A stretch of DNA of 64,000 bases from G963662985 sp963662985 (GTDB lineage: Bacteria; Chloroflexota; Anaerolineae; Anaerolineales; UBA11579): assembly GCA_963662985.1 (NCBI GenBank), contig OY760066.1, positions 434,001-498,000 on the forward strand. The letters are read 5' to 3'. This document shows positions 16,025 through 24,584 of this stretch, piece after piece. Position 1 is the stretch's first letter; every line of letters begins with the position of its first letter. Made by a program: the position numbers and the translations under genes. The notes below the pieces were generated by a model that was given only the letters and a program-made list of their open reading frames with translations, was not told the DNA's origin and made no database searches.

Positions 16025-17743
16025 ATGGATAAGGTAAAGAGTTTTTTCAAGAGAGTGAATGTTGGGTCGTGGGTGGTCTATTTGCTGTTGGCTTGGTTCA
16101 TTATTGCATTTTTGATCTACCCTAATTTTAATTTGATTTTGCAAACCTTTGTGAAGGATGGCGAGTTTTCTACGCGAGCGGTGGAGAAGTTGTTGTCTTC
16201 TCCGAGAGCGATGAAGAGTTTGCGGAACAGTTTTGTTTTGGCGACCTCGATGGTTGTGACGGTGAACATTGTGGGGACGTTCATTGTGTTGGTGACGGAA
16301 TATTTTGAGGTGAAAGGTTCGAAAATCCTTAAAGTGGGGTATATGTCTACTTTGGTTTACTCAGGGATTGTGTTGGTGGCTGGGTATCAATTTTTATATA
16401 GTGGACATGGTTTTTTGGCTAAATTCTTGCCGAGTATTATTCCTTCTTATAATACTGAATGGTTTACGGGATATGCAGCGGTGTTGTTTATTATGACGTT
16501 TGCGTGTACTTCTAACCATATGATCTTTTTGACGAATGCAATCCGAAGCATTGATCAGGGAACGATTGAGGCGGCGCGGAATATGGGGGCCTCTCAATTT
16601 ATGATTTTACGTAAGGTGGTGTTGCCAGTTTTGAAACCCACTTTCTTCTCAATTACTATTTTGACATTTTTGACTGGCTTGAGCGCGGTTTCGGCACCGA
16701 TTGTGGTGGGAGGTAAACAATTTCAGACGATCAACCCAATGATTTTGCAATTTTCGGGAAGCCCTGTGTCACGTGATGTGGCAGCTTTGTTGGCTGTGAT
16801 TTTGGGGATTTCTACTTTGATTTTGTTGGTGATTATGAACAAAATTGAGAGTGGTGGAAATTATATTTCTATTTCTAAAGTGAAAACTAAGATTGTGAAG
16901 CAAAAGATTTCTAACCCTGCGGTGAATGTGATTGCGCATGTGATGGCTTATTTTTTGTTTTTGATTTATGTTTTGCCGATGGTGATGGTGGTGGTGTTCT
17001 CGTTTACAAATTCTGTGGCGATTAGTACGGTGGATCTTTCATTTAGTAATTTCACATTGAAGAATTATTTGTACTTATTCACTGAACGAAGAGCGTTGGA
17101 ACCTTATTTGGTGAGTATTGTTTATTCTATTGTGGCGGCAGTGATTGTGACAATCATTTGTTTGGTGGCTTCACGCATTATTCATAGTGATAATAAGAAG
17201 GTGGCAACGATTTTGGAATTTTCTTTGTTGATTCCGTGGTTGTTGCCGGCAACTTTGATTGCTTTGGGTTTGATTATGACTTATGACTTGCCGAAGAATA
17301 TTATGTTTAATAAGATTTTGGTGGGGTCTCCTTTGCTGATGTTGGCCGCGTATGTGATTGTGAAGATTCCGTTTAGTTTGCGAATGTTGAAAGCGGCGTT
17401 CTTTGGGTTGGATGCTTCCTATGAAGAAGCGGCAAAGAGCATGGGGGCGAGTACATTTTATACGTATCGCAAGATTATTATTCCGATTTTGTTGCCGACA
17501 ATTTTGGCAGTGATTGTGTTGGCGTTCAACAGTTTGTTGGCAAATTATGACTTGTCTGTGTTCTTGTATCATCCTTCTTATAAGCCGATTGGAATTGTGA
17601 TTAAGACGGCGACGGAAGAGCAGAGCTTGCAGGATGCAAAGGCGATGATGTTTGTTTATTCTGTGATTTTGATGATTATGTCGACTTTGGCCACGTATTT
17701 CTTCTATGGAAAGAATACGGATAAGAAGAATGCAGTTCCTTGA
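16025..17743 (+). CDS. ABC importer permease, fused double module (FbpB/AfuB type)
   Basis: 572 residues from ATG 16025; AGGAG at 16011-16015 is well placed for this start, while GTG 16019 is too close. The protein contains two homologous membrane modules of about six segments each. The EAA-type ATPase-contact loops appear as EAARNMGASQFMILRKVVLP in the first half and EEAAKSMGASTFYTYRKIIIP in the second. This fused layout is usual for ferric-iron and sugar-phosphate importers. The permease is the last gene of the operon, followed by a terminator. Confidence 0.92.
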   Translation: MDKVKSFFKRVNVGSWVVYLLLAWFIIAFLIYPNFNLILQTFVKDGEFSTRAVEKLLSSPRAMKSLRNSFVLATSMVVTVNIVGTFIVLVTEYFEVKGSKILKVGYMSTLVYSGIVLVAGYQFLYSGHGFLAKFLPSIIPSYNTEWFTGYAAVLFIMTFACTSNHMIFLTNAIRSIDQGTIEAARNMGASQFMILRKVVLPVLKPTFFSITILTFLTGLSAVSAPIVVGGKQFQTINPMILQFSGSPVSRDVAALLAVILGISTLILLVIMNKIESGGNYISISKVKTKIVKQKISNPAVNVIAHVMAYFLFLIYVLPMVMVVVFSFTNSVAISTVDLSFSNFTLKNYLYLFTERRALEPYLVSIVYSIVAAVIVTIICLVASRIIHSDNKKVATILEFSLLIPWLLPATLIALGLIMTYDLPKNIMFNKILVGSPLLMLAAYVIVKIPFSLRMLKAAFFGLDASYEEAAKSMGASTFYTYRKIIIPILLPTILAVIVLAFNSLLANYDLSVFLYHPSYKPIGIVIKTATEEQSLQDAKAMMFVYSVILMIMSTLATYFFYGKNTDKKNAVP

Positions 17744-17762
17744 TTATGAAACGGATTTTTGG

Positions 17763-17793
17763 AAAAGTGGTGATTAATTCACCACTTTTTTAT
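17763..17793 (+). terminator. Rho-independent terminator
   Basis: An 11-bp stem (AAAAGTGGTGA / TCACCACTTTT) with a TTAAT loop and a following T tract, 20 bases after the permease stop codon. Confidence 0.88.
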
Positions 17794-17837
17794 TTAATTG
17801 CTAGAATGTAGGTAAGTTAAATTGAAAAAGGAAAAAA

Positions 17838-18782
17838 ATGAATATAAAACAATTTGAAGAAAAATATGTTGGTGCTGCAGAAAATTTGATGCGAGAGAAC
17901 TATGCTGAGATGCAAACAAAGATGGCTTTTTTGCCTGATTTGAATGAATTTCCTTATTTAGATTATTTTGCTGAGCATGGGGTGGGGGTGGTTGCATTGG
18001 ATGCAAATGATGATTTGTTGGGATATTTGTGTTGTTATGCGCCAATTGAGAATTTTTGGGGATTTGTGAAGGGGGCTTTTTCTCCTTTGCATGGGCATGG
18101 GGCTGTGCAAGAAAACCGAAAGTATATTTATAATCGGCTTTATCAAGCTTTGTCTGAAATGCTTGTGAAAGAAAAAATCTTGTCACATGCGATATCTGTA
18201 TATGCTGCGGATGAGGTGGCTGTGCAGGGATTTTTTGAAAATGGATTTGGAAATGCGTGTGTGGATGGGATTTTGTGGAATTTTGATTTGGGAGTGAAGG
18301 CAGTTGAGAATGTGGAATTTTTTGAATTAGAAAAGGAATGTTTTGGGGATGTGTTAGCTATGCAAAATGCTTTGATTCGTCATTTGGGGAAAGCACCAAC
18401 TTTTTTGAGTTATCGAGAGATGAATTTGGAAGAGTTTGAAAATCGGGTGAAAGAAGACCAACGATTTTTTGCGGTGAAAAAAAATAATGAGATGATTGGA
18501 TATGTGCGGGTGCAAAAAGATGGTGAAAATTTTATTTCAAGTTCGAATGGAATGATGAATATATCAGGGGCTTATTTAAAGGAAGAATATCGTGGACAAG
18601 GAATCTATCCTGCGTTAATTCAATATGTTTTAAATACATTGAAAAAAGAAGGGGTTGAAAATGTAGGAGTTGATTACGAAAGTTTTAATTTGACTGCAAA
18701 TTCTTTTTGGCCAAAATATTTTGAACCTTATACATGGTCAATGGTGCGACGAGTTGATGAGCGTGCTTTGGAGGTGATTTAG
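17838..18782 (+). CDS. Double-domain GNAT acetyltransferase-like protein
   Basis: 314 residues. The C-terminal half (about residues 175-300) is a recognisable GNAT domain with the acetyl-CoA loop EEYRGQGIYPAL and the terminal NLTANSFWPKYFEPYTW. The N-terminal half looks like a degenerate GNAT unit (VVALDANDDLLGYLCCY, then VYAADEVAVQGFFENGFG), so this is probably a tandem GNAT with one active site. AAAGGA precedes ATG. It is alone between a terminator and the convergent ClC gene, whose last bases it overlaps by four. Substrate unknown. Confidence 0.75.
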   Translation: MNIKQFEEKYVGAAENLMRENYAEMQTKMAFLPDLNEFPYLDYFAEHGVGVVALDANDDLLGYLCCYAPIENFWGFVKGAFSPLHGHGAVQENRKYIYNRLYQALSEMLVKEKILSHAISVYAADEVAVQGFFENGFGNACVDGILWNFDLGVKAVENVEFFELEKECFGDVLAMQNALIRHLGKAPTFLSYREMNLEEFENRVKEDQRFFAVKKNNEMIGYVRVQKDGENFISSSNGMMNISGAYLKEEYRGQGIYPALIQYVLNTLKKEGVENVGVDYESFNLTANSFWPKYFEPYTWSMVRRVDERALEVI

Positions 18783-20593
18783 AAAGAGTCAGCAGGATAG
18801 CTGGTGTTTTTCATTTTACGTGTAAGGGCGAGTTTGTAGGCACGGACAATCTCTTCACGATTGATAAAACCGACAATCTCTTGGGAGTTGGTGGGAGAGA
18901 CGACGGGAAGATGGCCGACTCCTTTGATGCTCATTTTGGCAAGAGCATGACCGATGGTCTCATTAGGATGCGCAATTTGAATGTCTTGGAGGGCATTGGT
19001 AATATCACTGACAGTGGTTTTGTGAAGATCCATTTTTTCCGCAATCGCTTTGTCGATATTGCTAATGGTGATTATGCCTTTGAAGACATCATTCTCTTCT
19101 ACGATGGCACAATGACGATGAGATTGATTGAGCAGATGTTCAGCATCGGAAAGTGATTGTTCAGGCGAGAGAGAAAGGATATCGGTGGTCATTACTTCGT
19201 ATACAAGGACATTTTCTAGGATATCAAGATCATGACCTCGTTTGAGACGGATGCCTCTATTTTTGAGTTTGAGAGTGAAGATCGATTCTCCATCGAGCAT
19301 TTTTTGAGTGATATAGGTGGCGATGACCACGGTGAGCATGAGGGGGAGGATGAGTTTGTAGTCATGGGTGAGTTCAAATAACATAAGGATGGTGGAGATG
19401 GGGGCTTGGGATGTGGCGGCAAATGTGGCAGCCATGCCTACGATGGCGTAGGCACCGGGAGGAGAAACAATATTGGGGAAGATAAGATGAATGATTATAT
19501 CAAAGGCAGTCCCCAACATAGCACCCATGTATAAAGAAGGTGCAAAGACACCCCCAGATGCACCCGAGCCAATGGATAGGCTGGTGGCGATGAGTTTGAG
19601 ACCGAGGAAGAGGAGCGCAATTTTGAGGGGGAGTTCGTTGGTGAGGGCAGAGAGGATGGATTGATAGCCGATACTATAAAAGGAAGGTAATTGGGTATCC
19701 AATGGTTTTTTCATGAAGGACATATAAATAAAAGCGATAACACCTAAAAGGAGACCTGCAAAAGCTGGTTTGAGCCAAGCAGGAATTTTTTTGATGGATT
19801 CAAATTTGTCGGTGGTGGCGTATAAGGTTTTGATAAACAAGACTGCCCAAAATGCGGAGAGGATGCCTAAGAAGGGGTATAGGGCATATTCCCACGAGTT
19901 TGTGATGCCATATTCGGTGGGAATAGTGAAAGCAGCGGCTTGCCCAAAAGAGGCTTGATTAACGATGCTGGCAGCGACGGCGGCGATGACTACACTACTA
20001 AAATGGCGAAGGTGAAACTCTCCGAGAACGACTTCAAGAGAAAAGATAACACCAGCGATAGGGGCATTAAAGGTGGCAGCAATGCCGGCTGCTGCTCCAC
20101 AAGCAACAAAGTTTTTGATCTTGTGTTCAGAGAGGTGGAGCCATTGTCCGATGGTGGAGCCGATGGAGGCACCAATCTGGACGATAGGACCTTCACGACC
20201 GGCGGAAAACCCAGTGCCAAGAGATATGGCTGTAGCTATAAATTTTATGATACTCACACGGGGGCGAATTTTGCCTTCGTTATAAGTGACGGCTTGCATT
20301 ACTTCTGGAATACCAGTTCCTTTGGCTTCTTGGGCAAGAAAGTGGACGATGGGACCTACGATCAACCCACCAAGAATGGGGATGATGAGGTAAAAATAAT
20401 GAGTGGGTATGTTGAGGAGGGAGGGAAGTTTTTCAAAGTTAAAGGTTTCAATGAATTGAATGGTCTTTTTGAAGAGAATGGCTGTTGCGCCAACTGTGAT
20501 GCCGATGAGTACAGCAGTGACGAGGAAAATCACTTCGGCTAGGTTTGGATTTTTATATACTCTTTTTGATTTCATATCACGACCATTTCGCAT
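18779..20593 (-). CDS. ClC-family chloride transporter with C-terminal CBS pair
   Basis: 604 residues. The anion-pathway motifs are clear: GTGIPEV, GREGPIVQIGA (gating Glu present) and GSGASGGVFAPSLYMGAMLG. Two CBS domains follow at about residues 465-590 (VYEVMTTDILSLSPEQSL and ALAKMSIKGVGHLPVV), which commonly bind adenine nucleotides and gate transport. About 10-12 membrane segments. A TATAAT box (20596-20601, minus strand) sits only two bases before the first ATG, so translation more probably starts at the second ATG (20575, MKSKRVYKN). Confidence 0.92.
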   Translation of the reverse strand: MRNGRDMKSKRVYKNPNLAEVIFLVTAVLIGITVGATAILFKKTIQFIETFNFEKLPSLLNIPTHYFYLIIPILGGLIVGPIVHFLAQEAKGTGIPEVMQAVTYNEGKIRPRVSIIKFIATAISLGTGFSAGREGPIVQIGASIGSTIGQWLHLSEHKIKNFVACGAAAGIAATFNAPIAGVIFSLEVVLGEFHLRHFSSVVIAAVAASIVNQASFGQAAAFTIPTEYGITNSWEYALYPFLGILSAFWAVLFIKTLYATTDKFESIKKIPAWLKPAFAGLLLGVIAFIYMSFMKKPLDTQLPSFYSIGYQSILSALTNELPLKIALLFLGLKLIATSLSIGSGASGGVFAPSLYMGAMLGTAFDIIIHLIFPNIVSPPGAYAIVGMAATFAATSQAPISTILMLFELTHDYKLILPLMLTVVIATYITQKMLDGESIFTLKLKNRGIRLKRGHDLDILENVLVYEVMTTDILSLSPEQSLSDAEHLLNQSHRHCAIVEENDVFKGIITISNIDKAIAEKMDLHKTTVSDITNALQDIQIAHPNETIGHALAKMSIKGVGHLPVVSPTNSQEIVGFINREEIVRAYKLALTRKMKNTSYPADSF

Positions 20594-20595
20594 GG

Positions 20596-20601
20596 ATTAT
20601 A
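20596..20601 (-). promoter_or_regulatory. -10 box for the ClC gene
   Basis: TATAAT on the minus strand, with a weak TTGTAT 16 bases upstream. Its closeness to the first ATG argues for a short leader and use of the ATG at 20575. Confidence 0.5.
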
Positions 20602-20706
20602 CTCTTGGTTTGGAATAATACAAGTGAGTAATTATAAAAATTTTAACATAAAAGGCCATATTAAATGTAGATATTTGTATTTTAGAAGGAAGACAGAACT
20701 TAATTC

Positions 20707-20737
20707 AAAACAGCTTGATAATTTATCAAGCTGTTTT
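20707..20737 (-). terminator. Terminator of the NifX/MinD operon
   Basis: A 14-bp perfect stem (AAAACAGCTTGATA / TATCAAGCTGTTTT) with a 3-base loop, 36 bases beyond the stop of the last minus-strand operon gene. It can act on both strands. Confidence 0.85.
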
Positions 20738-20773
20738 TTGAAGAAAACTAAAGCACGCTATTTGCTTTGGTTT

Positions 20774-21148
20774 TTAATTTCCATGCCCGTGCTCGACGCT
20801 TTCAGCGCAGGGGGCAGCTTCGTTGAGATTGTTATTGAGGTAGTTTTCGATGGTTTCGGCGATGGTACCTTGGGCACCTGTATAGACACCGATGCCATAT
20901 TCTTTGAAAAATTGAATGGCGCGACCACCCATGCCACCACTAATCATAACATCTGCAGCACTTTGTTTAATAAAGCCTGGGACTTGCCCGACTTCATGGC
21001 CGGATAAGAATGGGTTGTCGATGATTTGATGGGATTTGATTTTGCCGTCTTCAATTTCTACAAAGGTGAAGAAGGGGCATTTGCCAAAATGGCCAGCAAC
21101 TTGGCTGTTGAGGTCATTTTTTGTTTGAGTTGAGATTGCAATTTTCAT
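20774..21148 (-). CDS. NifX/NafY-type dinitrogenase iron-molybdenum cofactor family protein (Orp-like), copy 2
   Basis: 124 residues. Begins MKIAIST, contains FGKCPFFTFVEIEDG and ISGGMGGRAIQFFKEYGI, the core of the small NifX/NifB-C fold that binds metal clusters. The tail carries Cys and His (APCAESVEHGHGN), a possible metal site. It is the last gene of an operon with two ferredoxin-MinD ATPases; the same family in sulfate reducers includes the orange protein Orp with a Mo-Cu cluster. There is no nitrogenase gene in the window. Confidence 0.87.
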   Translation of the reverse strand: MKIAISTQTKNDLNSQVAGHFGKCPFFTFVEIEDGKIKSHQIIDNPFLSGHEVGQVPGFIKQSAADVMISGGMGGRAIQFFKEYGIGVYTGAQGTIAETIENYLNNNLNEAAPCAESVEHGHGN

Positions 21149-21166
21149 TTTTTCTCCTATAAAGGT

Positions 21167-22060
21167 TTATTGAAATAAACTATTTGATAATTTTAACCAG
21201 AGCTGTTGGATTGCTTGGCTGGTTTTTGAATTGGGTTGATATTGGGTGATGGGTTGATTTTGTTTCATAGCTGTTGTGATGGCAGGGTCAAAGGGAATTT
21301 CTGCAAGGACGGTGAGCTCTTGAGATTGACAGTATGCTTTGATTTCGGCGGTTCTTTCTGGATTGAGATCTGCTTTGTTGATGCAAACCATGGCGGGAAT
21401 TTTGAAATGATGAGCTGTTTCGAGGATGCGTTTCATGTCATGGATGCCTGAGATGGATGGTTCGACAACGATGAGGGCGAGTGAGGCTCCTGAAATGGCG
21501 GAAATGACTGGACAACCAATTCCGGGAGGGCCGTCTATGATGAGGAGTTGATGTTGGTTACTTTCGCCGATTTGTTTGGCTTGTGATTTTATTTTTGAAA
21601 TCAATTTACCAGAGTTTTCTTGTCCGGGACGAAGATCAGCATGGTAAAAAGGTCCAAATTTACTTTCAGAGCGATACCAATGCCCGGCGAGATTTTCTTG
21701 CATGGAGATGGCTTGGGTGGGGCAGTGATCAAAACATACTTGACATCCTTCACAAGCAAACGGGTCTATGATGAATTGGTTGTTTTTTATATCAATGGCA
21801 TTAAAGCGGCATAAGGTTTTACATTTGCCACAGGCTATACAGGAAGATTGTTCAATGTGCGCAATTTTGCTTCCGTAAAACTCATGTAATTCAATGGGAG
21901 TGTTGTCAATCAGAAGAGCGAGATTGGCGGCATCTACATCTGCATCCAAAAAGAGAGGATTGAGCTGTTTTGAATTCTGAGCGGCTAAGTGAATGAGACT
22001 GGCGCTGATGCTGGTTTTGCCGGTGCCACCTTTGCCACTGAGGATGACTAACTGTTTCAT
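21167..22060 (-). CDS. MinD/Mrp-type P-loop ATPase with inserted 2x[4Fe-4S] ferredoxin domain, copy 2
   Basis: 297 residues. Deviant Walker A GKGGTGKTS at residue 9; a ferredoxin insert at about 70-120 with two clusters (CIACGKCKTLC and CEGCQVCFDHCP); then LLIIDGPPGIGCPV and VVEPSISGIHD of the MinD fold. Starts by a 4-base ATGA overlap with the end of its paralogue, so the two are likely made in equal amounts and may form a heterodimer. Such ATPases may load or couple metal clusters to the neighbouring NifX-type proteins (family knowledge plus inference). Confidence 0.9.
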   Translation of the reverse strand: MKQLVILSGKGGTGKTSISASLIHLAAQNSKQLNPLFLDADVDAANLALLIDNTPIELHEFYGSKIAHIEQSSCIACGKCKTLCRFNAIDIKNNQFIIDPFACEGCQVCFDHCPTQAISMQENLAGHWYRSESKFGPFYHADLRPGQENSGKLISKIKSQAKQIGESNQHQLLIIDGPPGIGCPVISAISGASLALIVVEPSISGIHDMKRILETAHHFKIPAMVCINKADLNPERTAEIKAYCQSQELTVLAEIPFDPAITTAMKQNQPITQYQPNSKTSQAIQQLWLKLSNSLFQ

Positions 22061-22926
22061 GCTGAATCCTTTGATTGATGGATTTTGTTTTTGATGGTTT
22101 TGATGAGGGTGGTAAATTGTGTGTTAAGAGTGGGGTCTAGTTGATCAAGCAGTTTGCCTTCACTAATTTGATGGCTATATTCTTTTTTGAATGGGATGCG
22201 CATGAGAATATCTAAATGATTATCTCGGCAATATTCTTCTAGCTGTGAAAACCCAGGTTCATCTTTGTTGATAATGAGACCAGCTGGTAGGTTGAGTTCT
22301 TGGATAAGTTGATGGGCAAGTTTGAGATCATGCAGACCAAATGGGTTTGGCTCTGAAACTAAGATGACAAAATCTGTGTTGCGAATGGTCTCTACGACAG
22401 GGCAAGAGGTGCCGGGAGGGGCATCTATGATGTTGATGTGATCAGATTGTGATGAGAGTTTTTGTTTAAGTTCACTGATAATGGGCACTGCCATCGGTTG
22501 GCCAATGTCTAGGAGTCCATGATGAAAATGAATGTGATCGGGAGTGAAACCGGATGCTAATTTGCCGATTTGTTTGGGTACTTCAGTAATCGCTGATTCG
22601 GGACAAGCAAGCAAACAAGCGCCGCAACTATGGCAGAGTTCAGGAAAGATGAGAGGTTTGCCAAGGATTAGAATGGCATTATATTGACAAACTGATGCAC
22701 ATTTTCCGCATGAGGTACATTTTTCTTCATTCACTTGGGGGATGAGTAGTTCTACTTTTTCTTCTTGGGTGAGAGATGGGTGAAGAAATATGTGAGCGTT
22801 GGGGGCTTCAACATCACAATCGTAAAATTGAGTTGAGATCTGCGTTTGGGCGAGTGCGTGTGCGAGGCTGGTTGCGATGGTTGTTTTACCCGTGCCACCT
22901 TTTCCGCTGGCAATTGCTATGTTCAT
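22057..22926 (-). CDS. MinD/Mrp-type P-loop ATPase with inserted 2x[4Fe-4S] ferredoxin domain, copy 1
   Basis: 289 residues, paralogous to the following gene. Walker A GKGGTGKTTIATSL; ferredoxin insert with CTSCGKCASVC and CHSCGACLLACP; then INIIDAPPGTSCPVVETI and VSEPNPFGLHDL. Pairs of this kind next to NifX-type proteins are known in sulfate reducers (the Orp system) and in several anaerobes. It starts 10 bases after the upstream NifX-like gene. Confidence 0.9.
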   Translation of the reverse strand: MNIAIASGKGGTGKTTIATSLAHALAQTQISTQFYDCDVEAPNAHIFLHPSLTQEEKVELLIPQVNEEKCTSCGKCASVCQYNAILILGKPLIFPELCHSCGACLLACPESAITEVPKQIGKLASGFTPDHIHFHHGLLDIGQPMAVPIISELKQKLSSQSDHINIIDAPPGTSCPVVETIRNTDFVILVSEPNPFGLHDLKLAHQLIQELNLPAGLIINKDEPGFSQLEEYCRDNHLDILMRIPFKKEYSHQISEGKLLDQLDPTLNTQFTTLIKTIKNKIHQSKDSA

Positions 22927-22936
22927 ATTTGACCTT

Positions 22937-23290
22937 TTAGTGATGATGTTTCTCTGATTGAGTGGCTTGGGTTAGTTGATGGTTGTGATATTTTTCTACT
23001 AATTCTTGAGGGGTGCCTGACGTTGATTGAAATGCTTCGATGTTGCTTGCTTGGATGGCACGGAAGGCATTGGGGCCGTAGTGACCTGTGATGATGACAT
23101 TGATATCATTTTCGAGGAGGAATTGAACAACTTTGGTGCCTGCGCCCCCTTGAGCTTCAATGGCGGGGTTAGTTAGAGAAGACCATGATTCGGTTTGGGT
23201 GTCAAAAATGGCGAATGATTCACATCTGCCGAAGCGAGGGTTAATGGGTTCTGTGGATGTTCCGTTTGTGGTTGAAATGGCTATTTTCAT
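22937..23290 (-). CDS. NifX/NafY-type iron-molybdenum cofactor family protein, copy 1
   Basis: 117 residues; MKIAISTTNGTSTEPINPRFGR, the GGAGTKVVQFLLENDINVIITGHYGPNA segment and a His-rich end (SEKHHH) that could bind metal. It overlaps the PadR gene stop by four bases. It differs from copy 2 mainly at the C-terminus (His-rich here, Cys/His there). Confidence 0.87.
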   Translation of the reverse strand: MKIAISTTNGTSTEPINPRFGRCESFAIFDTQTESWSSLTNPAIEAQGGAGTKVVQFLLENDINVIITGHYGPNAFRAIQASNIEAFQSTSGTPQELVEKYHNHQLTQATQSEKHHH

Positions 23291-23676
23291 TTGTTTCTCT
23301 TTTCTATGGTTTGATATGCGGAGAGCAAATTTTCGATTTCTAATTTTCTTTGCTCTAGCCCTTGCACCATCTCAGCTAGGTATTTTTCACCTTTGGGGAG
23401 GATGTGGTAAATTTTTCTTTTTGGGCCAAGACTATCTTCTCCTTCATATGATTCTAGGAGCTGATCTTCTTCCATTTTTCTAAGGGTTCGGTATATTAGG
23501 CTGGGGTCAACGTGGTCCACATCAAAATTAAAATCTTCCACACCTTCAAGGAGAGCGTATCCGTGTTGGTCAGTTTTTGATAATTGAATTAAGATGGATG
23601 GTCTGAGTAAGCCCATAACCCCTAGGCCACGTTGACCCTTTCCCCTACCTAAACCTTGGTTAGTATTCTTTTTCAT
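23287..23676 (-). CDS. PadR-family transcriptional regulator
   Basis: 129 residues. The winged-helix core is visible: GLLRPSILIQL, HGYALLEGVEDF, VDPSLIYRTLRKMEEDQLLES and GPKRKIYHILPKG. A C-terminal helix (about 100-129) should dimerise. First gene of the NifX/MinD operon, so it probably controls its own operon and perhaps the divergent ferredoxin gene. The N-terminus is rich in Gly/Lys/Arg. Confidence 0.9.
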   Translation of the reverse strand: MKKNTNQGLGRGKGQRGLGVMGLLRPSILIQLSKTDQHGYALLEGVEDFNFDVDHVDPSLIYRTLRKMEEDQLLESYEGEDSLGPKRKIYHILPKGEKYLAEMVQGLEQRKLEIENLLSAYQTIEKRNK

Positions 23677-23707
23677 TAAATTCTCTTTTGTTTTGTTCTT
23701 AATGGAA

Positions 23708-23736
23708 AGTATAGTTATCTATTAGACAAATGTCAA
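23708..23736 (-). promoter_or_regulatory. Sigma-70 promoter of the PadR-NifX-MinD operon
   Basis: On the minus strand: TTGACA (23731-23736), 17-base spacer, TATACT (23708-23713). The short dyad GACAAATGTC (23725-23734) overlaps the -35 box and could be the PadR site. Confidence 0.7.
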
Positions 23737-23787
23737 TAGACTAAAGTCACTAAAGATAAAAATTTCTAAAACGTTAATCTTTTTAAA

Positions 23788-23816
23788 TTGACCGCGGTCA
23801 AATTAAATGGTATAAA
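23788..23816 (+). promoter_or_regulatory. Promoter of the NapH-like gene with a 14-base perfect palindrome on its -35 box
   Basis: TTGACCGCGGTCAA (23788-23801) is fully self-complementary. Its first six bases form the -35 (TTGACC), followed after 17 bases by TATAAA (23811-23816). A dimeric regulator bound here would block this promoter. It differs from the dyad in the PadR promoter, so a second, unlinked regulator may bind. Confidence 0.65.
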
Positions 23817-23852
23817 ATGGATAGGAAAATTATCAAAATAAAAGGATAAAAA

Positions 23853-24584
23853 ATGAAAAAGAATTTACGTCAAAAGATACGTTCTGGAATATTGTTTGCA
23901 TCGTTCTTATTGTTTCCAGTATTTATTAGTTATTTATCTCCTGTAATGATTTTGGGTGGGGCTTATGAGGGAATTATCACTGGAAGTTTTGTTTTATTTG
24001 GTTTGATGTTTTTAATTGGATTGATTTTGGGAAGAGGGTGGTGCGGGTGGCTCTGCCCAGCTTCCGGTCTACAAGAAGCATGTGAACCATTTCGTGAGAA
24101 AAAAGCGAAAACTGGAATTGGAAATGTGGTTCGATGGATAATTTGGGTTATTTGGATTGGAATGATTGTGTTCTTTTTTGTGCGTGCAGGGGGTGTTCAT
24201 CAGTTGGATATAGATTATCAAACTGATCCAATTTCAATCTTAAATCCTATACTTGTTTATGTTTATTTGGGTGTGGTGTTGGGGGTGTTTTTGATGGTGT
24301 TGATCTGGGGAAATCGCGCATTTTGTAAGTATTTGTGTTGGATGGCGCCTTTTATGATAATTGGAGATAAGATTCGGCATGCATTGAAACTTCCGGGATA
24401 TTATTTGAAAGATAGCAAAGATGCGTGTATTCGTTGTAAAAAATGTTCAAAGGCTTGTCCGATGGATATTGATGTACAGCAAATGGTAGCAATTCAAAAT
24501 ACGCAAAATGATGAGTGTATTTTATGTTTGCGATGTGTGGATGTATGCCCGACTGATGCGATTACTGCGGGGTGGAAGAAGTAG
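23853..24584 (+). CDS. NapH/NosR-like membrane-bound ferredoxin
   Basis: 243 residues. About five membrane segments, with the cytoplasmic loop motifs GRGWCGWLCPAS and FCKYLCWMAP of the NapH/CcoG group; the second lacks the usual CP. Two [4Fe-4S] clusters follow near the C-terminus (CIRCKKCSKACP and CILCLRCVDVCP). Likely passes electrons between the membrane and cytoplasmic partners. Divergent from the NifX/MinD operon, with which it may share function. The 3' end overlaps the convergent membrane protein gene by 23 bases. Confidence 0.85.
   Translation: MKKNLRQKIRSGILFASFLLFPVFISYLSPVMILGGAYEGIITGSFVLFGLMFLIGLILGRGWCGWLCPASGLQEACEPFREKKAKTGIGNVVRWIIWVIWIGMIVFFFVRAGGVHQLDIDYQTDPISILNPILVYVYLGVVLGVFLMVLIWGNRAFCKYLCWMAPFMIIGDKIRHALKLPGYYLKDSKDACIRCKKCSKACPMDIDVQQMVAIQNTQNDECILCLRCVDVCPTDAITAGWKK

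Noticed and set aside
13824..17743. Ferric-iron importer
   Set aside because: The transporter type fits, but GDPD-like gene and LacI-type regulator argue for an organic phosphate; left as alternative only.
20774..23290. Nitrogen fixation genes
   Set aside because: NifX-type proteins and MinD ATPases alone do not indicate nitrogenase; no nifHDK or nifB is in the window.
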